NCBI GenBank assembly: GCA_965249815.1
Contig: CBDFMV010000003.1
Coordinates: 2,046,001-2,110,000, forward strand
Direction: 5' to 3'
Origin: JAJAZB01 sp965249815
Lineage (GTDB): Bacteria; Bacteroidota; Bacteroidia; Cytophagales; Spirosomataceae
DNA: 64,000 nt
In this document: piece after piece, positions 39,624-48,364 of the stretch
Numbering within the stretch: position 1 is the stretch's first letter
Layout: every line of letters starts with the position of its first letter
Notes under the pieces: generated by a model
Databases searched by the model: none
What the model saw: only the letters and a program-made list of their open reading frames with translations
Told to the model about the DNA's origin: nothing
Translations under genes and position numbers: made by a program

Positions 39624-42089
39624 TTACCAGTCACAACTGTATTCGTCGAAACTCCCGATCGGCGCGCCGTCGGGTTCTTTGCTGGGAGGCGTTGGGTTCA
39701 GTTCCGCCGGGTTTTGCTCAAACTGCCGGATTTGGGCCATGCCAAAGGCGAAATGCGCCCGCTGAGCCGGGTCTTTTTCGGTTTTCAACGCGGCTTCCAG
39801 CCAATCTTTCAACTCGCTCAACTTCAGCGAAGTCACACCGCGCACGCTGGCGGCGGCGGTTTTGCTGGCCCCCAACGCCATCAGCTTTTCAAGCGCCACG
39901 CTGCCCACGACCCGCTGGATTTCGCCCGCGTAACCCGCTTGCGGCGCGGCTTTCCAGGTCGTTTCGAGAGTTTTGTCGAGCACTTCGGCGAAGTCGGGCA
40001 GGCTCGAATCGAGCGAATGGTTGCCGATGAGCCGGGCGGCGCGTTCGGGGTGGAGCAGGAAGCGCAGCGTGAGGTTGGCGGCGGCTTCGGGCGGGGCCAG
40101 CGGGTCGAAGGTCAGGCCGGTGCGATCGGTGAAGACTTCCCGGAAATTCTCGTCGTAGCCGTAGGGCCGGGGCGGAAGCAGTTTGATGATTTTTTCGGGC
40201 AACGCCAGCACCTCGGGTTTCAGCGTGGCGAGCAGCGCGTCGAGGGCGCGGCGTTGTTCGTCGCCCTTCACGTACTCCACGGCTTTTTGCCCGTCGCCGC
40301 GCACGGCGTAGGTGTAACTCACGCCGCCGACCACCTTGCTGGCCGCCTCGACCTGGTAGCGGTGAAACAGGTACAGCGGCACGAGTACTTCTTCGAGCGT
40401 GGCAAGTGGCGCGCCGACGGGAATTTTCTTTTCGGAGAAATTCTGGAGCGCGATTTTACGGATTTCCATGACCCGATTCAGTTCATCTACGGCGTTTTTG
40501 CCGTTGTCCCAGAGGTGCGTAATCGGGTGGGCCGAACCTTCGGGGCGGGCGTCCTGGTCGGTCAGGAAAAGCATGCCGTTGGCCAGGTAATCGGTCAGGA
40601 TTTTGTTCAGTCCCGCTTTTTCCTCGGCCTTATTTTTAAACTGCCGGTAGGCGTAGTTGATGGCGATTTTGTCCCAACTGCCAATGCCCACGGCGTAGGC
40701 GTTGGCCAGGTCGAGTTGGTTCTGGCCCATCACGCGCACGAGCGGGTGGGGATAGTCCATCACCGACGCGCGGTCGTTGGCGTTGGAGGCGTAGTTGTGG
40801 GGCAGGCCAAGCGTGTGGCCCACTTCGTGCGCGGCAAGCTGGCGCAGGCGGGCGAGGGCCATCTTCTGCGCTTCGGGGTTTTCAAATGAATCGCCGCCGT
40901 ATTCGCCCACCAATCCGCTGGCAATCAGAAAATCCTGGCGCACCCGCAGGGAGCCGAGCGTGACTTTCCCCTTGATAATTTCGCCGGTGCGCGGGTCGGT
41001 GATGCCGCCGCCGTACGACCAGCCCCGGCTGGAGCGGTGAACCCACTGAACGAGGTTATAACGGGCATCCATCGGGTCGGCGGAATCGGGCAGCAGGCGC
41101 ACCTGGAAGGCGTTTTTGTAGCCCGCCGCCTCGAAGGCCTGGTTCCACCACGCGGTGCCTTCCATCAGCGCCGAGCGGATGGGTTCGGGTGCGCCGGGGT
41201 CCAGGTAATAAACGATGGGTTTGACCGCTTCACTGACGGCGGCGTTTGGGTCTTTTTTCACCAGCCGGTGTCGCCGGATGAAGCGCTGGGTGATGGGCTG
41301 GCTGAACGGCGTGGCGTAGTCGAAGTAATCGATGGAATTGACGCCCGCGCGGGGGTCGAAGGCCCGCGCCTCAAAGCCGGGTTCGGGGAGTTTCACGAAC
41401 GAAAAATGTTCGCGCACCGTCACCGCGCCGGGTGTGGGCGTGACTTCCCGCAAAAAAGCCCCGGGCTGGTCGCCGGTGAGCGTGAGCGTCACCTCGACTT
41501 CGGTGTTTTGGGGAAAGTTCTTCGTCAGCGGCAGGTAAAACGCGCTCCGGCTGACGTCGGGTTTAAAGGTGCCCTGTTTCGCGCGGGCAATCCAGGAACC
41601 CGCCTCGAAGGCATCGCGGAGGAAAAACGCGGTGGCATCGACCAGCACCGAGGCCCCTTCTTCGGCCACCACGTCAAAGCCCCAGTGAACGGATTGCGCG
41701 AAGGATTGCTCCACGGCCCGCCGCTCGGCGGGGTTGGTGGAAGTGGCGCGGTAGCCGTAATTCGGCTCGACGAGCAGGATTTTCGGGCCGCTGCGCTCAA
41801 ACTTTACGACTTTCCCCGCCCCCATCCGGCCCCGGTCAAGGCCGATGTCGTTGCTGCCCATGCCCGCCGAGAGCGAGACGTAATGCAGAATTTCGGTATC
41901 GAACTTGTCGATTTCGAGAAACAGTTTGCCCTTTTTGGCGTCCCAGTAAAACGGCAGGTAGCCGGGAGATTTTTGCATCCCGGCCGTAAATGCTTTCAAG
42001 TCCGGGTCGGGTTTCGGAGTGGGGAGTTGGGCCAGGCAGCCGCTGGCAAGCAGGACGCTCAGGGCCAGAAGTCGGAACGGTGGGTTCAT
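39624..42089 (-). CDS. Zinc-dependent metalloprotease (DUF5117/DUF5118-type)
   Basis: 821 residues from MNPPFRLL; a start 9 codons upstream is possible. Signal peptide to about residue 20 (LLASGCLAQ; the Cys could make it a lipoprotein). Zinc site HEVGHTLGLPHN (HExxHxxGxxH, about residue 430) as in metzincins, with downstream RASVMDYPHPLV acting as the Met-turn region. Large N-terminal beta domain and C-terminal helical domain as in the secreted zinc metalloprotease family of Bacteroidota. Probably envelope or extracellular. Confidence 0.88.
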   Translation of the reverse strand: MNPPFRLLALSVLLASGCLAQLPTPKPDPDLKAFTAGMQKSPGYLPFYWDAKKGKLFLEIDKFDTEILHYVSLSAGMGSNDIGLDRGRMGAGKVVKFERSGPKILLVEPNYGYRATSTNPAERRAVEQSFAQSVHWGFDVVAEEGASVLVDATAFFLRDAFEAGSWIARAKQGTFKPDVSRSAFYLPLTKNFPQNTEVEVTLTLTGDQPGAFLREVTPTPGAVTVREHFSFVKLPEPGFEARAFDPRAGVNSIDYFDYATPFSQPITQRFIRRHRLVKKDPNAAVSEAVKPIVYYLDPGAPEPIRSALMEGTAWWNQAFEAAGYKNAFQVRLLPDSADPMDARYNLVQWVHRSSRGWSYGGGITDPRTGEIIKGKVTLGSLRVRQDFLIASGLVGEYGGDSFENPEAQKMALARLRQLAAHEVGHTLGLPHNYASNANDRASVMDYPHPLVRVMGQNQLDLANAYAVGIGSWDKIAINYAYRQFKNKAEEKAGLNKILTDYLANGMLFLTDQDARPEGSAHPITHLWDNGKNAVDELNRVMEIRKIALQNFSEKKIPVGAPLATLEEVLVPLYLFHRYQVEAASKVVGGVSYTYAVRGDGQKAVEYVKGDEQRRALDALLATLKPEVLALPEKIIKLLPPRPYGYDENFREVFTDRTGLTFDPLAPPEAAANLTLRFLLHPERAARLIGNHSLDSSLPDFAEVLDKTLETTWKAAPQAGYAGEIQRVVGSVALEKLMALGASKTAAASVRGVTSLKLSELKDWLEAALKTEKDPAQRAHFAFGMAQIRQFEQNPAELNPTPPSKEPDGAPIGSFDEYSCDW

Positions 42090-42234
42090 GAAAAAAAGGA
42101 AGAGTGGTTGCGGCATTTAAAGATAGCAGCTTTTGGGTCTGGGCGTGCACCACGGGCCAACGACGCCAGACGGGGCAACGACCGGGCGGCGCGGACCTGC
42201 GCAAAACCTTCGCCACCGTGCCGCGCCGCCTTGT

Positions 42235-42242
42235 TATCTTTG
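42235..42242 (+). promoter_or_regulatory. -7 element implying leaderless flippase mRNA
   Basis: TATCTTTG is a perfect TAnnTTTG match ending only four bases before the ATG at 42247, so transcription should start at or next to the start codon. Confidence 0.55.
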
Positions 42243-42246
42243 CGGC

Positions 42247-43764
42247 ATGAGTGTCCTGAAAAAACTCGCCGGGGATACGGCCCTGTACGGCCTGAGCAGC
42301 ATTCTGGGGCGATCCATCAATTTCCTGCTGGTGCCGTTGTACACCAGCGTTTTCGCGCCCGGCGAGCAGGCCATCACCACCGAATTATTCAGTTACGTGG
42401 CTTTTTTCAACGTGCTGTACACCTACGGCATGGAAACGTCGTACTTCCGCTTTGCCACCCGCGAACCCGAACGCCGCGCCTTTTATTACAACCTCACCCT
42501 CAGTTCCATTCTCTTTACGAGCCTCCTGCTTTCGGGGGGGCTCATCGCCGCCGCCGGACCCCTCATGGCCCGGCTGGGGTATCCCGGTCAGGAAAAACTG
42601 CTCGTCTGGCTGGCGGTTATCGTGGCCCTCGACGCCGTCATCCTGATTCCGCTGGCGCGGCTGCGGCTGGAGAAAAACGCCAAACGCTTCGTGACCGTCC
42701 GGCTCATCAACATCGGCATCAACGTAGGCCTCAACGTGTTTTTTCTGGTTTTCTGCCGCGACGTGCTGGCCGGAAAATACCTGCCGGGTTTGCGGCCGCT
42801 CATTGTAGCGGTGTACAATCCCCACCTGGGCGTGGGCTACATGGTGTTTTCCAACCTCGTGGCCAACGTCGTCAACGTGCTCATGCTCTGGGATTTATTC
42901 GTCAAACTGCAGTTTACGCTTCGCTGGTCGGCCTTCAAACCGCTTTGGGTGTACGCCTACCCGATCCTGATCATGGGCTTCGCGGGCGTGGCCAACCAGA
43001 CCACCGACCGCCTCATGCTCCGCCACCTGCTGCCCGCCAACTTTTACCCCGGCAAAACCCCGGAAGACGCGCTCGGTATTTACGGCAACGTGTACAAACT
43101 TTCGATTTTGATGAACCTGGCGATTCAGTCGTTCCGCTTTGCCGCCGACCCGTTTTTTTTCTCGAAAGCCGAGGATAAAAACGCTCCCGCCGTGTTTGCG
43201 CTCGTGATGAAGTGGTTCATCATCGCCTGCGTGCTGCTGTGGCTGGGCGTGAGCCTCAACCTCGACGTCATCGGCCTGCTCACCATGCGGCGGCCCGTGT
43301 ACCGCGAGGGCCTCGGCGTAGTGCCGTACCTGCTGCTGGGCAACCTCTTCCTGGGCGTGTATTACAACCTGGCCGTGTGGTTCAAGCTTTCCGACAAAAC
43401 CAGTTACGGCACGATCATCACGCTGGTCGGGGCTTCGCTGACGATCGCCCTCAACATCCTGCTCATTCCGCGGGTGGGCTACCTGGGGTGCGCGGTCACG
43501 TTTCTGTTCTCGTGTTTCGTGATGATGGTGCTGTGTTACCTGCTCGGCGAGCGGTTTTACCCGATTCCCTACAATTTGCGTTCGGCATTCGGCTACGTCG
43601 GGGCGGCGGGGTTACTCATCTGGCTTTCGTCGCTGGTGAAACTACCCACTCTTTGGATGGCCGTGCCGTTTCACCTCGCGCTTTTCCTGCTTTACGCGGT
43701 GGGCATCGCCCTGGTCGAACGCAACACGCTGCTGCCGAAGAGGTTAGTGGGCAGCAGGCAGTAG
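42247..43764 (+). CDS. Polysaccharide flippase (Wzx/MATE-like)
   Basis: 505 residues, about 14 hydrophobic helices. N-terminal LAGDTALYGLSSILGRSINFLLVPLYTSVF is the signature start of oligosaccharide flippases; conserved charged residues occur between helices. It probably exports lipid-linked sugars. The upstream frame (to 42133) is non-coding; the -7 box at 42235 supports the ATG at 42247. The last codons (GSRQ-stop) are encoded by a heptamer array, so the natural C-terminus was altered or set by the repeat. Confidence 0.88.
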   Translation: MSVLKKLAGDTALYGLSSILGRSINFLLVPLYTSVFAPGEQAITTELFSYVAFFNVLYTYGMETSYFRFATREPERRAFYYNLTLSSILFTSLLLSGGLIAAAGPLMARLGYPGQEKLLVWLAVIVALDAVILIPLARLRLEKNAKRFVTVRLINIGINVGLNVFFLVFCRDVLAGKYLPGLRPLIVAVYNPHLGVGYMVFSNLVANVVNVLMLWDLFVKLQFTLRWSAFKPLWVYAYPILIMGFAGVANQTTDRLMLRHLLPANFYPGKTPEDALGIYGNVYKLSILMNLAIQSFRFAADPFFFSKAEDKNAPAVFALVMKWFIIACVLLWLGVSLNLDVIGLLTMRRPVYREGLGVVPYLLLGNLFLGVYYNLAVWFKLSDKTSYGTIITLVGASLTIALNILLIPRVGYLGCAVTFLFSCFVMMVLCYLLGERFYPIPYNLRSAFGYVGAAGLLIWLSSLVKLPTLWMAVPFHLALFLLYAVGIALVERNTLLPKRLVGSRQ

Positions 43765-43826
43765 GCAGTTAGCAGAAAAGGCAATAATTCCGTAAACTGC
43801 CTACTGCTAACTGCCTACTGTTCACC
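43750..43826. repeat. Heptamer-array inverted repeat between flippase and GNAT genes
   Basis: Left arm units GGCAGTA/GGCAGTT/AGCAGAA (43750-43777) and the complementary right arm (about 43795-43826) share the 17-bp core CAGTAGGCAGTTAGCAG. The stop codon TAG of the flippase is inside the left arm; the right arm reaches the base before the next ATG. Confidence 0.9.
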
Positions 43827-44330
43827 ATGCACCTCCGTCCCTTCCGTGAGGGCGACCAGCCTTCGCTGCAACACCACGCCAACAACCCGCGCGTCGCCGC
43901 CAACCTGCGCGACGTGTTTCCCTACCCCTACACGCTCATCGATGCCGACTGGTTCGTCCGCGTGGGCAGTCGGCAGCCCAACCAGCTTAACCGGGCCATC
44001 GTCGTAAACGGGCAGGCCGTCGGGGGCATCGGTGCCGTGCAGCAACCGGACATTTACCGGGCCAGCGCTGAGATCGGCTACTGGCTGGGCGAAGAATTTT
44101 GGGGAAAAGGCATTGTTACCGCCGCCCTGCGCCAACTGGTGCCCGTCGTATTTGACGAATGGCCCGAAGTGCAGCGGATTTTTGCGGGCGTTTTTGCCCA
44201 CAACACGGCCTCGATGCGGGTGCTGGAAAAAGCCGGGTTCGTGCCCGAAGGCGTTCTTCGCCGGGCCTTGCTCAAACACGGTCGCGTGAGCGACGACCAC
44301 CTGTTTGCCGTCTGGCGGGAAAAACAATGA
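43827..44330 (+). CDS. GNAT-family N-acetyltransferase (RimJ/RimL-like)
   Basis: 167 residues. Acetyl-CoA-binding motif region AEIGYWLGEEFWGKGIVTAALRQLV, followed by IFAGVFAHNTASMRVLEKAGFVPEGVLRRA, the hallmark of the RimJ/RimL subgroup, which acetylates protein or small-molecule amines. Substrate unknown. The final Gln codon and TGA are part of a heptamer array. Confidence 0.9.
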   Translation: MHLRPFREGDQPSLQHHANNPRVAANLRDVFPYPYTLIDADWFVRVGSRQPNQLNRAIVVNGQAVGGIGAVQQPDIYRASAEIGYWLGEEFWGKGIVTAALRQLVPVVFDEWPEVQRIFAGVFAHNTASMRVLEKAGFVPEGVLRRALLKHGRVSDDHLFAVWREKQ

Positions 44331-44393
44331 CCAGTTACCATTGACCAGTTACCAATGATTGATTGCTGAATTTTCATTGGTCACTGGTCATTG
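44325..44393. repeat. Heptamer-array inverted repeat between GNAT gene and coaE
   Basis: Left arm has 7-bp units of type ACCAGTT/ACCAATG; right arm (44374-44393) is the complement of two such units. Both flanking genes run into it: the GNAT stop in the left arm, and the last seven residues of CoaE (FSMTSDQ) in the right arm. Confidence 0.88.
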
Positions 44394-44979
44394 AAAAATG
44401 CAGCGCCAGCACCTGGTCGAGCAGGGGCGTTCGTTCGTCGTTTTCGAGGATGAAATCGGCGAACGCGAGGCGCTCGGCGTCGGCGACCTGGCTGGCCATG
44501 ATGGCGCGCACGTCGGCCTCGGTGCGGTGCGGGTCGCGGGCGAGCACTCGTTGCAGGCGCAGGGCCGCAGGGGCGTGAACGACGATGACTTTTTGAAATG
44601 GGTTGCCGTCGCCCGCGCCGCGCATCAGGGCGGCTTCGTAGAGCAGGTACGGCGCTTTTCCAGCGTTTTGTTTCACCCACTCCGCGCCGTCCTGCCGGAC
44701 GCACGGGTGAATCAGCGCGTTCAACTCCCTCAATAATTCAGGGTTTTGAAAAACCCGACTCGCCACCCAGGCCCGGTTATACTCGCCCGTGGTTAGGTAG
44801 GCGTTTTCGCCCAGCAATTCCAGGATGGCTTTTCGGAGAACCAAGTCGTGAGTGGTGAGTCCTTTGGCGCGGGCGTCGGCCTCGTACACGGGAATGCGCA
44901 GCGTCCGGAAAATCCGGCAAACCAGGCTTTTACCCGAACCAATGCCGCCGGTGATGCCGATGAGCAGGGGAGGATTCAC
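44374..44979 (-). CDS. coaE: Dephospho-CoA kinase
   Basis: Last step of CoA synthesis. 201 residues. P-loop GITGGIGSGKS at residues 8-18, the CoA-binding region YEADARAK, and LID region RDPHRTEADVRAIMASQ. Its start overlaps the ybbR-like stop (ATGA). The C-terminal tail is encoded by the heptamer array and differs from the expected family end. Confidence 0.94.
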   Translation of the reverse strand: MNPPLLIGITGGIGSGKSLVCRIFRTLRIPVYEADARAKGLTTHDLVLRKAILELLGENAYLTTGEYNRAWVASRVFQNPELLRELNALIHPCVRQDGAEWVKQNAGKAPYLLYEAALMRGAGDGNPFQKVIVVHAPAALRLQRVLARDPHRTEADVRAIMASQVADAERLAFADFILENDERTPLLDQVLALHFSMTSDQ

Positions 44980-45662
44980 CGCGCCGGGCTGAGGAGTTCG
45001 GCCACTTCAAAACTCACGCTCACCTGGTCGGTGCTGGCGCGGAGCATCGGGTGGCGCGGGAAGGGCAGCGGCAGGCGTTCGTCGTAATCGGCGGTGACGC
45101 GGTTGGCCGGAATTTGCAGCGTAATCGTGTCGGGCAGGGTGAGCAACACCGATTCGGGGCCTTCGAATACCACCCGCCCCGGCACCACGTTGATGACGCT
45201 CGCCACCACGAAGGGCCGCTGGACGCGGATGCGCAGGCTGTCCACCCGCACGACGACGGATTTCACGCGGCGGCGCTCGAAGGCCACGTCGAGCGTGTCG
45301 GCGATCACGTAATTGACCTTGAGGCCATTTTTGACTTGTTCCGTCAGGCGGTCGGTGAGCGTGCCGGTGTTGATGAACCGCGTACTCAGCGGCGTGGCGA
45401 TGGGGTAAACGACGGGCTTGTTGGTAAACGACAGGCTGGTCCAGAGCAGTTGCCAGCCGGTACCCGACAGGTTGGCCTGCATTTGCCGGGGCAGGGGCGA
45501 GGTGGGCACGTAGAGCGAGTCGTCGAAGGCAACCCGCAGCGGGTAAGCAACCTTGGTCGAGTAGCCCTCCTTGTTCAGGGCGTTGAGCAGCCAGAACCCC
45601 AGTGCCGTCAGCACGCTGAAAACAGCCACTTTCGGGTCGCGTCGGGGGGAGGAAGCAGTCAT
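44976..45662 (-). CDS. YbbR-like domain protein
   Basis: 228 residues. One N-terminal transmembrane helix (VAVFSVLTALGFWLLNAL) then beta-rich YbbR-like repeats (VYPIATPLSTRFINTG; VPGRVVFEGPESVLLTLPDTITLQI). Lies between yajC and coaE as in many Bacteroidota. It is thought to act at the envelope; the exact role in this phylum is unknown. Confidence 0.82.
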   Translation of the reverse strand: MTASSPRRDPKVAVFSVLTALGFWLLNALNKEGYSTKVAYPLRVAFDDSLYVPTSPLPRQMQANLSGTGWQLLWTSLSFTNKPVVYPIATPLSTRFINTGTLTDRLTEQVKNGLKVNYVIADTLDVAFERRRVKSVVVRVDSLRIRVQRPFVVASVINVVPGRVVFEGPESVLLTLPDTITLQIPANRVTADYDERLPLPFPRHPMLRASTDQVSVSFEVAELLSPAR

Positions 45663-45676
45663 GGTGCTGAGAAAGG

Positions 45677-45747
45677 AGTGATGGCGGGAGGGCGTGATTC
45701 GGTGAGAGGAAATACATCACGCCATCACTCCCTCCCGCCATCACTCA
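45677..45747. repeat. Octamer-array inverted repeat between yajC and ybbR
   Basis: Units of type AGTGATGG/CGGGAGGG with an 8-bp period. Left arm 45677-45709, right arm about 45714-45747, shared core of 17 bp. The right arm ends in the yajC stop codon. Confidence 0.88.
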
Positions 45748-46056
45748 GTTGGTGGCCTGCAACCGCTGGCTGCTGTCGCGGGAAATGGCCGTTTTCTCGA
45801 AGGTCAGCCGGGTGGCGCGGTCTACTTCCAGCACGACGGTGGTGGCGGTGCTCTCCACGATTTTGCCATGCAGCCCGCCGATGGTCACCACGCTGTCGCC
45901 TTTTTTAAGGTTTTCGATAAACGCCTTCTGGTCTTTTTGTTTTTTCTGCTGGGGGCGAATCATGAAAAAATACATGACCAGAAAAATGCCGCCCATCAGC
46001 ACGAACTGCATGTAGGCACCAGAACCGCCGACTTGAAGGAGAATGGTAAAAAACAT
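45745..46056 (-). CDS. yajC: Preprotein translocase subunit YajC
   Basis: 103 residues. Single N-terminal membrane helix (MQFVLMGGIFLVMYFFMIRPQQKKQK) with the diagnostic FMIRPQQKK motif, then a cytoplasmic beta domain (LKKGDSVVTIGGLHGKIV). Accessory subunit of SecDF-YajC. Stop codon is the first triplet of an octamer array. Confidence 0.95.
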   Translation of the reverse strand: MFFTILLQVGGSGAYMQFVLMGGIFLVMYFFMIRPQQKKQKDQKAFIENLKKGDSVVTIGGLHGKIVESTATTVVLEVDRATRLTFEKTAISRDSSQRLQATN

Positions 46057-46066
46057 AGGGAAATGA

Positions 46067-46138
46067 GTTTAGGGTTTCGGGTTTAGCGTCCAGGGTCGAC
46101 AAATGCCAAACCCTGAATCCTAAACCCTGAACCAATCA
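46067..46138. repeat. Heptamer-array inverted repeat between DUF1573 gene and yajC
   Basis: 7-bp units of type GTTTAGG (left, from 46067) paired imperfectly with the complementary right arm, which ends at the DUF1573 stop codon (46136-46138). The same word is used in the array at 53429. Confidence 0.82.
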
Positions 46139-46576
46139 GTTGCTTTTGGCTTCGGTCTTCGGCAGCACCTCGACTTTGAACGAAACCGTGTTCATGTCGG
46201 GCTTGGTGTTGGCGTAAATCGTAACGGTTTTGGTGTTCATACCCGCTTTGTTCTTGCTGTTGAACACCACGTCGATGGTGCCTTCCTGGCCCGGCGCGAT
46301 GGGTTCTTTGGGGTACGACGGTACCGTACAGCCGCACGACGCCACCGCCGAACTAATCGTGAGCGGGGTTTTGCCGGTGTTGGTAAACTTAAACTGGTGG
46401 CGGAGCGTGTCGCCCTCGGTCATTTTGCCGAGGTTGGCCTCCTGCTCGGTAAAGGTCATCACTGGGGCCTGGCCGGGCGTTTCGGTCTGGCCCTGTTCGG
46501 CGGCGGATTGCTTGTTTTCGCAGGCCGCAAGGGTCAGGCTGGCGGCGAGAAACAGCCCTAAAATAACTCGTTTCAT
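46136..46576 (-). CDS. DUF1573 lipoprotein
   Basis: 146 residues from MKRVILG. Signal with lipobox LAAC (Cys 19), Gln/Glu-rich linker, then the DUF1573 Ig-like domain with the conserved cysteines in ASCGCTVPSYP. A periplasmic or surface lipoprotein of unknown function, very common in Bacteroidota. Part of the nusB to coaE run of genes. Confidence 0.9.
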   Translation of the reverse strand: MKRVILGLFLAASLTLAACENKQSAAEQGQTETPGQAPVMTFTEQEANLGKMTEGDTLRHQFKFTNTGKTPLTISSAVASCGCTVPSYPKEPIAPGQEGTIDVVFNSKNKAGMNTKTVTIYANTKPDMNTVSFKVEVLPKTEAKSN

Positions 46577-46646
46577 CGGTTTGTGGGAAAAAAGCGCGCA
46601 GCCGGTCGGGGTTAAAACCAACTTTACGCTTTGCACTTTACACGGT

Positions 46647-46943
46647 TCACTTGCTCTTGATTTGCCCCATCAGCGCTTCCACGTCCGAAAGCAGGCGTTC
46701 GGCCTTTTCGCGGGCGTCGTCCACCACGCGTTTGCTTTCGGTTTTGGCCATGCTTTCGGGGAAATCGCCCTGCCTGACCAAATCGGCGATGATTTTCTGC
46801 AACTGGTCGCGGTACTTGGCCAGCCGGAAGCTGAGGCGGTCGCGGGTGTTTTCGCCCGTGTCGGGGGCGTAGAGAATCCCCAGCGCGGCGCCGGTCGCGA
46901 CGCCCGTCAGGAAAGCCAGGAGGGTGCGGGTGGAGTTGGACAT
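46647..46943 (-). CDS. YtxH-domain protein
   Basis: 98 residues. Gly/Ala-rich hydrophobic N-terminus (LLAFLTGVATGAALGILYAPDTGENTR) typical of YtxH, then a long amphipathic helix. Membrane-associated, linked to stress in other bacteria. Lies between nusB and the DUF1573 gene. Confidence 0.88.
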   Translation of the reverse strand: MSNSTRTLLAFLTGVATGAALGILYAPDTGENTRDRLSFRLAKYRDQLQKIIADLVRQGDFPESMAKTESKRVVDDAREKAERLLSDVEALMGQIKSK

Positions 46944-46947
46944 TGTT

Positions 46948-47028
46948 CAGTTTACAGTTTACAGTTCACAGTTCACAGTAAATCCAGTTCTGTCTTTTCT
47001 GTGAACTGTAAACTGTTTACTGTGAACC
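46948..47028. repeat. Heptamer-array inverted repeat between nusB and YtxH gene
   Basis: Five 7-bp units CAGTTTA/CAGTTCA/CAGTAAA on the left (from 46948) and their complement on the right (about 47000-47028), with a 17-bp perfect core CAGTTTACAGTTCACAG. The array starts five bases from the YtxH ATG and ends just before the nusB stop. Confidence 0.9.
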
Positions 47029-47032
47029 GAGC

Positions 47033-48202
47033 CTATCGGTTATCAATCAGCCCCCGTCCGCTTTTGCGGAGGGTGCCGGTTTCTTTCAATTTAATAGCGA
47101 GCACGTCGAGGATGCCGTTGAGAAACTGCCCGCTTTTGGGCGTCGAATATACTTTGGCGACTTCGATGTACTCGTTGAGTGTGACCTTCACCGGAATGCC
47201 CGGAAAGTGGAGCAATTCGGCCACGGCCAGCGTCAGCAGCAGCCGGTCGGTGAGGGCCAGGCGGTCGAGTTCCCAATTCTGAAGGTGTTCCTGGGCGAGG
47301 GTTTCGTACTCGGTGGCGTGGTCGAGGCCGAGCCGGAGCAGGTCGAGAAAAAACTGCCGGTCGTCTTCCCAGGCCGGAGCCAGCGGTTGGAGTTCGGCTT
47401 TGCCGTCGGCCTCGAGCGCCTTGAGCGTTTTCAGGCTCAGGCTCCGCACGATGTCGCGGTCTTCGTCCCAGTACAAATCGGCCGCTTCAAAGTACGATTG
47501 CCAGCGGTCGCTTTTGAAAATCAGCGTTTTCAATACGTGCTGGGCCAGTTTCACGTCCTCGTCGGGCGAATGCGTCGGTTTCCGGCAGTAGGCCTGAAAC
47601 TCCGGGTCGGTGCGGAGCACTTCCCGGAAGTGGGGCCGGATGAGCGTCTGCCGGTCGTCGTCGGTCCAGGTCAGGTTGCGGCGGATGGCCTCCGTGTGCA
47701 GAGGCTTCAACTGCCGCAGCGCCTCGATGGCCGCGTTACGATGGAAGGCCGCCGTGTACAGAAAATCGGCGTCGTCGGCCAGCCGGGGGCGGTCATCGGA
47801 GAGCGCCGCCTCGTCGGCGAGTTCAATCAACAGCAACAGCACGAGCAGGTAGTCGTCGTGAATTTGCTCAAGGGCGTCGAGGGCCTGTTTGGTCAGGCGC
47901 TGGCGATCCTGGCGGTTGCGTTCGCGCAGAAACGCCGTCGCCTCGCTGGCGGCGCGGCGGGCTTCAACCGGAATTTCTTCGTCGGAGGCGGTTTTCTGGC
48001 CGGTTTGTTCCTGAAACGTCAGCGTGGCCAATTGGCGAAGACCTTCGAGACGGGGCAGGTTCTGGGCCACCATCACGTTGAGGTTCGGCTCGAAGGTTTC
48101 TTTTATCGAATCGAGGGCCAGGCCGTGGTTGGCACCTTCGGCCTGCCGGATGGCGTACAGGGTTTGCAGGGCTTTAATGCGGAGCGTGCGCCGGTTGAGC
48201 AT
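47033..48202 (-). CDS. nusB: Transcription antitermination factor NusB, long form
   Basis: 389 residues, much longer than the 140-residue E. coli protein. The NusB fold proper lies in the C-terminal third (about 250-375: EYETLAQEHLQNWELDRLALTDRLLLTLAVAELLHFPGIPVKVTLNEYIEVAKVYSTPKSGQFLNGILD in pieces), preceded by a long helical domain beginning MLNRRTLRIKALQTLYA. This two-part form is usual in Bacteroidota. It acts with NusE in rRNA antitermination. Confidence 0.9.
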   Translation of the reverse strand: MLNRRTLRIKALQTLYAIRQAEGANHGLALDSIKETFEPNLNVMVAQNLPRLEGLRQLATLTFQEQTGQKTASDEEIPVEARRAASEATAFLRERNRQDRQRLTKQALDALEQIHDDYLLVLLLLIELADEAALSDDRPRLADDADFLYTAAFHRNAAIEALRQLKPLHTEAIRRNLTWTDDDRQTLIRPHFREVLRTDPEFQAYCRKPTHSPDEDVKLAQHVLKTLIFKSDRWQSYFEAADLYWDEDRDIVRSLSLKTLKALEADGKAELQPLAPAWEDDRQFFLDLLRLGLDHATEYETLAQEHLQNWELDRLALTDRLLLTLAVAELLHFPGIPVKVTLNEYIEVAKVYSTPKSGQFLNGILDVLAIKLKETGTLRKSGRGLIDNR

Positions 48203-48339
48203 CGGAATCGGGGTCTCTCAAAGAACGTTTTGTGGGGGCAAAGGTAGGGAAATTTCGCGGGGGTGCATTTGTAACGCAGGAGGATTGTTCCTGAGAAAAT
48301 CGTTGACTTCTGGTCCGAGGTCCGCTCAGATCGGTCCTT

Positions 48340-48347
48340 TATATTTG
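48340..48347 (+). promoter_or_regulatory. -7 element of the methyltransferase promoter
   Basis: TATATTTG matches TAnnTTTG and ends 17 bases before the ATG. No clear TTTG box at the expected distance. Confidence 0.4.
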
Positions 48348-48364
48348 TCAAAACCCTCCTCCCA

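Noticed and set aside
38452..40889. Two long plus-strand frames (437 and 457 codons)
   Set aside because: Antisense to the M20 peptidase and metalloprotease; they read through the REP doublet and show no domain.
41037..43178. 713-codon plus-strand frame
   Set aside because: It runs antisense through the metalloprotease and then out of frame through the flippase; both real genes have clear motifs.
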